The notes under the pieces: generated by a model
Databases searched by the model: none
Told to the model about the DNA's origin: nothing
Seen by the model: the letters and a program-made list of their open reading frames with translations, nothing else
Position numbers and translations under genes: made by a program
Source of the DNA: an uncultured Mailhella sp.
GTDB lineage: Bacteria > Desulfobacterota > Desulfovibrionia > Desulfovibrionales > Desulfovibrionaceae
Length of the DNA: 64,000 nt
Direction of reading: 5' to 3'
NCBI GenBank assembly: GCA_910578585.1
Contig: CAJTRG010000009.1
Coordinates: 36,925-100,924 of the forward strand
Shown: positions 58,350 through 64,000 of the stretch, piece by piece
How positions within the stretch are numbered: the stretch's first letter is position 1
Layout of the letters: each line of letters begins with the position of its first letter

Positions 58350-58937
58350 ATGAAAAATATTACTGATGTGATTATCCGTTTGGCTAGATTGGAAGATATG
58401 GCAAATGTGCAGAAAATTTACGCGCCCTATGTTATAAATACTGCCATTACCTTTGAATATGATGTGCTCAGCGTGGCAGAATTTGAAAACCGCTACAAAA
58501 CGATTATGCAAAAGCATCCCTTTCTTGTGGCAAGCGTTAATAATGAAATTGCAGGTTATGCCTATGCCGACAGTTTTATTGACAGGCAGGCTTATGATTG
58601 GACAGCGGAACTTTCTGTCTATATCAAAGAAGATATGCAGAAAAAGGGTATTGGCAGAAGTCTGTATGCTGAGCTGGAAAGAATTCTGCGTTTGCAAAAT
58701 GTGCAGATTTGTTATGCCTGTATTGCGTATACTGATGATAAAAGTGATCCTTATCTCAATAATTCCAGTATAGAATTTCACAAAAAAATGTTGTATCAAA
58801 CCATTGGAAATTTCATGCAGTGCGGCTATAAATTTGATCGCTGGTATCACATGTGTTATATGGAAAAAAGGTTGATAAAACAAAGTGATACGCCAAAACC
58901 GTTTATTGCCTTTTCTAAGCTTGTGCAGAGCATATAA
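58350..58937 (+). CDS. GNAT acetyltransferase, phosphinothricin-acetyltransferase-like
   Basis: 195 residues. N-terminal IIRLARLEDMANVQKIYAPYVINTAITFEYD and the AcCoA-binding motif VYIKEDMQKKGIGRSLYAEL near 90-110 are those of the PAT/bar subgroup; YKFDRWYHMCYMEKRL near 158 is the typical C-terminal beta-strand region. Likely substrates are small amines or amino-acid analogues such as methionine sulfoximine. Monocistronic. The neighbouring spacer before it is repeat-rich. Confidence 0.88.
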   Translation: MKNITDVIIRLARLEDMANVQKIYAPYVINTAITFEYDVLSVAEFENRYKTIMQKHPFLVASVNNEIAGYAYADSFIDRQAYDWTAELSVYIKEDMQKKGIGRSLYAELERILRLQNVQICYACIAYTDDKSDPYLNNSSIEFHKKMLYQTIGNFMQCGYKFDRWYHMCYMEKRLIKQSDTPKPFIAFSKLVQSI

Positions 58938-59002
58938 TTTTCTGTAAAAAAGAGTTTTTATAGTATTTTCCATATTTTTTCCGCTTTATGCGTATAAAAA
59001 AC

Positions 59003-59031
59003 TTGACGAATGGGCGTATACTTATTATAAA
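59003..59031 (+). promoter_or_regulatory. Promoter of tRNA-Val
   Basis: TTGACG and TATAAA with a 17-nt spacer; the predicted start is about 15 nt before the tRNA. Confidence 0.7.
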
Positions 59032-59053
59032 GAAGTCTCATAAAATCAATTGT

Positions 59054-59128
59054 AGGCGTGTGGCTCAGGGGTAGAGCACTTCCTTGACACGGAAGGGGTC
59101 AGCAGTTCAAGTCTGCTCATGCCTACCA
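59054..59128 (+). tRNA. tRNA-Val (GAC)
   Basis: 75 nt including encoded CCA. Acceptor arm AGGCGTG / CATGCCT, D-arm GCTCAGGGGTAGAGC, anticodon arm CTTCC-TTGACAC-GGAAG (anticodon GAC, reads GUC/GUU), a 5-nt variable loop and T-arm AGCAG-TTCAAGT-CTGCT all fold. The first base pair is A-T, less common than G-C. It stands alone between the GNAT gene and thrS. Confidence 0.95.
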
Positions 59129-59142
59129 GCATAAAAATAAAT

Positions 59143-59163
59143 AGGGGGGTAACCTCCTTTTTT
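59143..59163 (+). terminator. Weak terminator after tRNA-Val
   Basis: GG-rich arm pairing with CCTCC (one wobble), followed by a T-run. Confidence 0.45.
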
Positions 59164-59194
59164 ATATTAGTTTTTGTAGTGGAGAAAATGTGGT

Positions 59195-61132
59195 ATGAAA
59201 ATTACTCTTGATGGTAAAGAAATTGAAGCCAAAGAAAATGCGCTCATTTCTGATGTGTTGAAAGAAAATCTTTCTGGAAAAAAATTTAAAGCATGTGTTG
59301 CTGTAAAAATTAACAATGAAACCTTGCTTGACTTATCTCAAACAATTCCAACCGGCACAACCACAATAACTCCTCTTACCACAGATACAGAAGAAGGCTT
59401 ACAAATTTTACGTCACTCAACTTCTCATATCATGGCTCAAGCTGTGCAGACCCTTTTCCCAGGAACCAAAGTAACCATTGGCCCTTCCATTGAAAATGGT
59501 TTCTACTATGATTTTGATACAGAACGCCATTTCACAACTGAAGATTTGGAAGCCATTGAAAAAGAAATGCAGAAAATCGTGGACAGCGCGCTTCCATTTG
59601 AACGTTCTGTTATGGCAAAAAAAGATGCAATCGACTTTTTCAATAAAATGGGTGAAACCTACAAGGCTGAAATTATTTCTGAAATTGAAGCAGATACTGT
59701 TTCTCTCTATAAACAAGGCAATTTTACAGACCTTTGCCGCGGCCCTCATATCCCTAATACTTCCTTTGCAAAAGCATTCAAATTGATGTCTGTTGCAGGT
59801 GCTTACTGGCGCGGTGATGAAAAAAATCGCATGCTTTCCCGTATTTATGGAACTGCTTTTGCTGATGAAAAGGCTCTCAAAACCTATTTGAACAGACTTG
59901 AAGAAGCAAAAAGACGTGACCACAGAAAACTGGGTAAAGAACTTGGACTTTTCACGTTCTTTGAAGATGTTGCTCCCGGTATGGCTTTCTGGCTTCCAAA
60001 AGGCATGATGCTCAGAACCATTTTGGAAGACTTTTTGCGCCGTGAACATTTAAAACGCGGTTATGAACTCGTGCAGGGTCCACAAATTATGCGTAAGGAA
60101 TTGTGGGAAAAATCCGGTCACTATGATCACTACCGCCAAAATATGTATTTTACTGAAATTGAAAATGCTATCCATGGCGTAAAGCCAATGAACTGTGTTG
60201 GTCATCTTTTGATGTATAACAATACGCTCCATAGTTACCGCGAACTTCCTGTTCGTATGTTCGAACTTGGTCTTGTGCACAGACATGAAATGAGCGGTGC
60301 TCTGCACGGATTGCTTCGTGTTCGCCAATTTACACAGGATGATGCCCATATTATTTGTACGCCTGATCAATTGGAAGATGAAATTATCAGCATTATGCAC
60401 TTCTCTGCTGATTTAATGGCATTGTTTGGATTTAATTACAGACTTGTTATTTCAACTCGTCCAAAAGACAGCATTGGTACTGATGAAGCTTGGGAACTTT
60501 CCACTAAAGCTCTTATTCAAGCTGTCGAAAAAGAAGGTAAGGAATATCAAATCAACGAAGGCGACGGCGCTTTCTACGGGCCCAAAATTGATATTAAAGT
60601 AACCGACGCAATTGGCCGTGAATGGCAGTTATCCACCATTCAAGTTGACTTTAACCTGCCAGAACGTTTTGAAATTGAATATGTTGGTCAAGACGGTGAA
60701 AGACACAGACCTGTTATGGTTCACCGTGCTATTTTGGGTTCTTTGGAACGTTTTATCGGCGTGCTTACAGAACACTATGCAGGTGCGTTCCCAACATGGC
60801 TTGCTCCAGTACAGGCAAGAATTTTGAATGTTACAGATGCACAGCTTGACTTTACCAACGAAGCTTTGAAAAAATTACAAGCTGCCGGAATTCGTGTTGA
60901 AGCTGATACCAGAAATGAAAAACTCGGCTTCAAAGTTCGTGAAGCACAGCTTGCGAAAATACCATTTATCCTTGTTGTAGGGGATAAGGAAGTTGAAGAA
61001 AAAGGTGTGAATATCCGCCTGCGCACGGGGGAAAACTTAGGTTTGCAATCACTTGATGAAACCATTAAACTTATCCGTGAAGATAGTGATAAACCATTTA
61101 AAACTGGAGGAATGAGTTATAGCTTCGCCTAA
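59195..61132 (+). CDS. thrS: Threonyl-tRNA synthetase
   Basis: 645 residues, full length. TGS domain (about 1-62), editing domain with HSTSHIMAQAV near 74-84 and DLCRGPH near 180, class II core with zinc ligand Cys in KPMNCVGH near 333, and His near 384; C-terminal anticodon-binding domain (VGDKEVEEKGVNIRLR, near 598). Shine-Dalgarno GGAG is 11 nt upstream. infC follows and overlaps by 14 nt if its AUA start is used. Confidence 0.98.
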   Translation: MKITLDGKEIEAKENALISDVLKENLSGKKFKACVAVKINNETLLDLSQTIPTGTTTITPLTTDTEEGLQILRHSTSHIMAQAVQTLFPGTKVTIGPSIENGFYYDFDTERHFTTEDLEAIEKEMQKIVDSALPFERSVMAKKDAIDFFNKMGETYKAEIISEIEADTVSLYKQGNFTDLCRGPHIPNTSFAKAFKLMSVAGAYWRGDEKNRMLSRIYGTAFADEKALKTYLNRLEEAKRRDHRKLGKELGLFTFFEDVAPGMAFWLPKGMMLRTILEDFLRREHLKRGYELVQGPQIMRKELWEKSGHYDHYRQNMYFTEIENAIHGVKPMNCVGHLLMYNNTLHSYRELPVRMFELGLVHRHEMSGALHGLLRVRQFTQDDAHIICTPDQLEDEIISIMHFSADLMALFGFNYRLVISTRPKDSIGTDEAWELSTKALIQAVEKEGKEYQINEGDGAFYGPKIDIKVTDAIGREWQLSTIQVDFNLPERFEIEYVGQDGERHRPVMVHRAILGSLERFIGVLTEHYAGAFPTWLAPVQARILNVTDAQLDFTNEALKKLQAAGIRVEADTRNEKLGFKVREAQLAKIPFILVVGDKEVEEKGVNIRLRTGENLGLQSLDETIKLIREDSDKPFKTGGMSYSFA

Positions 61133-61673
61133 TATGAAACCACGCCGCGACGTGCCGCAACAAGACAGCACTCGGCGTAATGAACAAATCCGTGCTCGTG
61201 AAGTTCGAGTTATTGGAGCGGAAGGGGAACAAATTGGTATTCTTTCTAAACAAGAAGCCATTGATCTTGCAAAAGAACATGGGCTTGATCTTGTAGAAGT
61301 TGCTGCAACTGCTGACCCGCCTGTCTGCCGTATTATGGATTTTGGTAAATTCAAATACGAACAGCAGCAAAAGAAGAAAGAACAAAAGAAAAACCAAACT
61401 GTTGTTCAGATTAAAGAAATTAAAATCCGTCCAAAAACTGATGAACATGACTATGAAACGAAACTTCGCCATATTCGTCGCTTCCTCGAAGACGGTGACC
61501 GCTGCAAAGTGACTGTTTTCTTCAGAGGCCGTGAAATTGTTCATAAAAGCCGCGGACAATCAATTTTAGATCGTATTGTTGAAGATACTAAAGAAATTTG
61601 TAAGGTTGAGGCAGAGCAAAACGCAGAAGGCCGTACCTTGCAGATACTGCTTATTCCAAATTCAAAGAAATAG
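61119..61673 (+). CDS. infC: Translation initiation factor IF-3, probable AUA start
   Basis: 184 codons from ATA 61119; an ATG at 61134 gives 179 residues. GGAGG at 61106-61110 is 8 nt before the ATA and 23 nt before the ATG, which favours ATA. A TGA lies in frame at 61113-61115, so no other start fits. The product has the two IF-3 domains: RNEQIRAREVRVIG near 20 and HDYETKLRHIRRFLEDGDRCKVTVFFRGRE in parts near 108-140. IF-3 rejects non-AUG starts, so this would give self-limitation. rpmI and rplT do not follow; a terminator does. Confidence 0.9.
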   Translation: MASPNMKPRRDVPQQDSTRRNEQIRAREVRVIGAEGEQIGILSKQEAIDLAKEHGLDLVEVAATADPPVCRIMDFGKFKYEQQQKKKEQKKNQTVVQIKEIKIRPKTDEHDYETKLRHIRRFLEDGDRCKVTVFFRGREIVHKSRGQSILDRIVEDTKEICKVEAEQNAEGRTLQILLIPNSKK

Positions 61674-61677
61674 AAGA

Positions 61678-61700
61678 AAGCCACGAAAGTGGCTTTTTTT
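61678..61700 (+). terminator. Terminator of thrS-infC
   Basis: AAGCCAC-GAAA-GTGGCTT followed by T-run. Confidence 0.9.
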
Positions 61701-61778
61701 GTGTCTATGCACTTTGTAGACATTATTTTCATTTTATTATATACTTTTTTGATAAATTCACTTTAGAGACGGGCGTGT

Positions 61779-63068
61779 ATGAGTGCAGCAAAAGATCTTG
61801 TTATTGGTTTAGCCGGGCTTGGAACGGTGGGTTCCGGACTTGTGCAGTTATTAAAAAGTAATGCTTCTGAAATTGAGCAGCGAACCGGCAAAAAAATTAT
61901 TGTTAAATATGTTGCTGTTCGTGATGTTAATAAGAAACGAGATCTTCCGGAAGGCGCCAAGCTTATTGACAATCCACTTTTAATGATTGAAGATCCGGAA
62001 GTTCAAGTGATAGTTGAACTTATCGGCGGAACTAATTTAGCTGGAACACTTATCCGTAAAGCTCTTGAAAATGGAAAATCCGTTGTTACTGCCAATAAAG
62101 CCCTCTTAGCGGAAAAAGGGGAAGAGCTTTTCACCTTAGCTGAAGAAAACAATCTTTTCTTAGCTTATGAAGCAAGTGTTGCCGGCGCGATTCCGGTGGT
62201 GCAAACCATAAAAGACAGTTTGGCTGGCAATAAAATCCATAATATTTTCGGTATCTTGAATGGTACCAGTAACTATATTTTATCTGAAATGTCAGCAAAC
62301 GGCACACAGTTTGATGAAGCTTTGAAACGCGCACAGGAACTGGGCTTTGCCGAAGCTGATCCAACTCTTGATATTGACGGTTTTGATGCTGCTCATAAAT
62401 TGAAACTGCTTGTGCGTCTAGCCTGGGGCGTACATTATCCTTATGATAAAGTTTCTATTCAGGGAATACGCAATATGAGCGCCATGGATATTGCCTTTGC
62501 GCAAAGCCTTGGCTATACCATTAAATTGCTTGGTCAAGCTGAATATAAAAATAATGAAATTGAAGCTGGAGTGAGCCCTGTTCTTATTCCAGCTAAAGCC
62601 ATCCTTTCCCGCGTTGACGGAGCGTTTAACGCAATCCATATCAACGGCAATGCTGTAGGGCCATTATTCCTGCATGGTCTTGGAGCTGGCAGCCTGCCAA
62701 CAGCCAGCGCTGTGCTTGGTGATATTATGTCTATTATGAAAAATATTTATGATACGACAGGCTATGTCACGAAAAAATTTCCGCTCGCACCCATTGCCAA
62801 TATTGATAATTCCGTATCTCCCTGGTATCTGCGGCTTATGGTGCACGATACTGTGGGGGTTTTGCGTGATGTTGCGGGAATTTTTGCAAAGCAGTCCATT
62901 AGTATTGCTCAGGTTATTCAAAAGAAACAACAGGAAGACGGCGTGCCTCTTGTCTTTATGACGCATGAAACTACAGTAAAAGCCATGAAAAATGCCTTGG
63001 CTGAAATCAAAGCAACCAATATTTTGAATGCTGAACCTGTGGCATTCCGTGTCTTGGAATTAGCATAA
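61779..63068 (+). CDS. hom: Homoserine dehydrogenase
   Basis: 429 residues. It reduces aspartate semialdehyde to homoserine, for Thr and Met. NAD(P) motif GLAGLGTVGSGLVQLL near 10, VVTANKALLAEKG near 102, GILNGTSNYILSEM near 170 and a C-terminal ACT domain, LMVHDTVGVLRDVAGIFAKQSISIAQVIQ (in parts, near 350-380), for threonine inhibition. Full length. The aspartate semialdehyde pool is shared with the carboxyspermidine route at 49762. Confidence 0.97.
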   Translation: MSAAKDLVIGLAGLGTVGSGLVQLLKSNASEIEQRTGKKIIVKYVAVRDVNKKRDLPEGAKLIDNPLLMIEDPEVQVIVELIGGTNLAGTLIRKALENGKSVVTANKALLAEKGEELFTLAEENNLFLAYEASVAGAIPVVQTIKDSLAGNKIHNIFGILNGTSNYILSEMSANGTQFDEALKRAQELGFAEADPTLDIDGFDAAHKLKLLVRLAWGVHYPYDKVSIQGIRNMSAMDIAFAQSLGYTIKLLGQAEYKNNEIEAGVSPVLIPAKAILSRVDGAFNAIHINGNAVGPLFLHGLGAGSLPTASAVLGDIMSIMKNIYDTTGYVTKKFPLAPIANIDNSVSPWYLRLMVHDTVGVLRDVAGIFAKQSISIAQVIQKKQQEDGVPLVFMTHETTVKAMKNALAEIKATNILNAEPVAFRVLELA

Positions 63069-63090
63069 TCCAATAATATAAGGGAAAAAT

Positions 63091-63885
63091 ATGTCTGTAA
63101 CGATTAATGAAAATCTTTGTTGTGGTGACAAGCTGTGTATCAATATTTGCCCTTGCGAATCTATTGAATTAAATGAAGATAATAAAGCAATGCTGACCCG
63201 CAAGGGCAGTCTGACCTGTATTTCCTGCGGACAATGTATTGCAGTTTGTCCAAAAGGCGCCATTAGCTTGGAAATTAACGGCACGGAAGAAAAAGGTGTT
63301 GCAATTGCAAATTCTTATCCACAGTTTGATGATATTGCGAATATGATAAAAACCCGCCGCTCCATTCGTCAATATAAGGATAAACTTATTCCCACAGAAG
63401 AAATTGAAAAAGCTCTTGATATTGTGCGTTTTGCGCCAACTTCCAAAAATAAGCAATATGTAAAATGGGTTGTAGTGAACGGTAAGGAAAAAGTTCGCAA
63501 GCTGGCTGACCTTGTGATTGATTATATGCGCCAAACACCTGCGGCTAAACGTATGGTTGCAAGCCATGATAATGGGGGCGATCCTATCTTCCGCGGCGCA
63601 ACTTGCGTGATTTTTGCTTATTGTGATAAAGAGATTGGTGAACGCTACGGCACTGTGGATTGCTCCATTGCGACAACCTATTTGGAACTGCTTCTGCCAA
63701 GCATGGGTATTGGTGCCTGCTGGGCAGGTTTTGCGATAGCTACAGCAAAAGAATATCCGCCTATCAATGAATTTTTGGGCTTGAAAGAAACCGATAAAGT
63801 CGAAGCAGGACTTATGATTGGCTATCAAAAAGTAAAATATCGCAATATTCCGCCCCGCAATAATGCCGATATCAAATATGTATAA
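63091..63885 (+). CDS. Nitroreductase-family protein with N-terminal ferredoxin domain
   Basis: 264 residues. The N-terminal part (about 1-65) carries two 4Fe-4S motifs, CCGDKLCINICP and CISCGQCIAVCP. A flavin nitroreductase domain follows (RRSIRQYKDKLIP near 85, then FAPTSKNKQYV near 115, GACWAGF near 210). Electrons probably pass from ferredoxin-type donors to FMN and then to an unknown acceptor. The layout is common in anaerobes. AAGGGA precedes the ATG. Confidence 0.9.
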   Translation: MSVTINENLCCGDKLCINICPCESIELNEDNKAMLTRKGSLTCISCGQCIAVCPKGAISLEINGTEEKGVAIANSYPQFDDIANMIKTRRSIRQYKDKLIPTEEIEKALDIVRFAPTSKNKQYVKWVVVNGKEKVRKLADLVIDYMRQTPAAKRMVASHDNGGDPIFRGATCVIFAYCDKEIGERYGTVDCSIATTYLELLLPSMGIGACWAGFAIATAKEYPPINEFLGLKETDKVEAGLMIGYQKVKYRNIPPRNNADIKYV

Positions 63886-63890
63886 AGAAA

Positions 63891-63918
63891 AAAGGATTGG
63901 TTTTCGCCAATCCTTTTT
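63891..63918 (+). terminator. Terminator of the nitroreductase gene
   Basis: AAAGGATTGG / CCAATCCTTT with a six-nt loop, then T-run. Confidence 0.85.
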
Positions 63919-64000
63919 CTTTTTTTATCTAGGGTGTGTTTCCAAATTATCTTAACCAAACCAAACAACACGCAATAAGGACAAAGTTTTTATACATTAT

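Noticed and set aside
58248..58973. Minus-strand open frame of 241 codons opposite the GNAT gene
   Set aside because: Shadow frame, Ile/His/Asn-rich, extends into repeats and the stop region; the plus-strand GNAT motifs are unmistakable.
1..64000. CRISPR arrays, insertion sequences, prophage or rRNA genes
   Set aside because: No regularly spaced direct repeats, transposase or integrase genes, phage genes or rRNA sequence were seen.

Overview
The window is a chromosomal stretch of a low-GC (about 40% by eye, not counted) Gram-negative anaerobe. I place it in the Desulfovibrionaceae by inference. The grounds are a CbiK-type sirohydrochlorin cobaltochelatase, a SahR-like ArsR/methyltransferase regulator beside ahcY, a UPF0280 (ApbE-like) protein, a nitroreductase carrying ferredoxin clusters, the fatty-acid block yceD-rpmF-plsX-fabH-fabG-acpP-fabF-glyA and the block recO-glyQ-glyS-rpsT. 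Genus cannot be fixed from the sequence. There is no prophage, insertion sequence, CRISPR array or rRNA operon. Almost all of it is densely packed core genome.

Layout. 1-3.3 kb: tail of an unknown gene, a hairpin-rich spacer, a lone flagellar hook gene (minus) with a sigma-54 type promoter, and divergent ackA. 3.3-10.8 kb (minus): the overlapping run murI-truA-rluA-HPP, then a Tim44-like protein and a large AsmA-like protein. 10.9-22.3 kb (plus): an unknown membrane protein, purM, a DUF523 protein, cbiK, an aminotransferase, the fatty-acid cluster and glyA. 22.3-22.7 kb: a spacer made of five successive hairpins. 22.7-26.4 kb (minus): hemC, a Lon-like protease and an FmdB-type zinc ribbon. 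26.5-36.3 kb: a small exported protein, an orphan amino-acid binding protein, a TetR regulator divergent from a sirtuin, hslU, an RlmD-like RNA methyltransferase, NagZ and a complete NitT/TauT-type ABC importer. 36.3-44.1 kb (plus): a Zn-ribbon protein, yggT, a DUF465 protein, ilvBN, recO, glyQS and rpsT. 44.2-49.5 kb: an AT-rich, apparently frameshifted gene, a UPF0280 gene, argGH, a deoxyribosyltransferase-like gene and an MdtJ/MdtI-type SMR pair. 49.7-52.9 kb (minus): speA and a carboxy(nor)spermidine dehydrogenase, convergent with the SMR pair. 53-58 kb: dinB, mnmA, sahR-ahcY. 58-64 kb: a GNAT gene, tRNA-Val(GAC), thrS-infC, hom and an iron-sulfur nitroreductase.

How genes work together. 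The speA/dehydrogenase pair makes polyamine precursors by the carboxyspermidine route, and the facing MdtJI-like pair is a plausible polyamine exporter, so 48.8-52.9 kb reads as a polyamine module. sahR-ahcY recycles S-adenosylhomocysteine under probable self-control through a palindrome between -35 and -10. The fatty-acid block supplies phospholipid synthesis, and glyA and purM supply one-carbon and purine metabolism.

The most noteworthy signals are a probable AUA start codon for infC, placed by its Shine-Dalgarno; families of intergenic hairpin repeats, some with foreign-looking sequence inserted in the loop; the polyamine module; the SahR operator candidate; and the sigma-54 promoter of flgE. 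I did not find a clearly undescribed multi-gene system.
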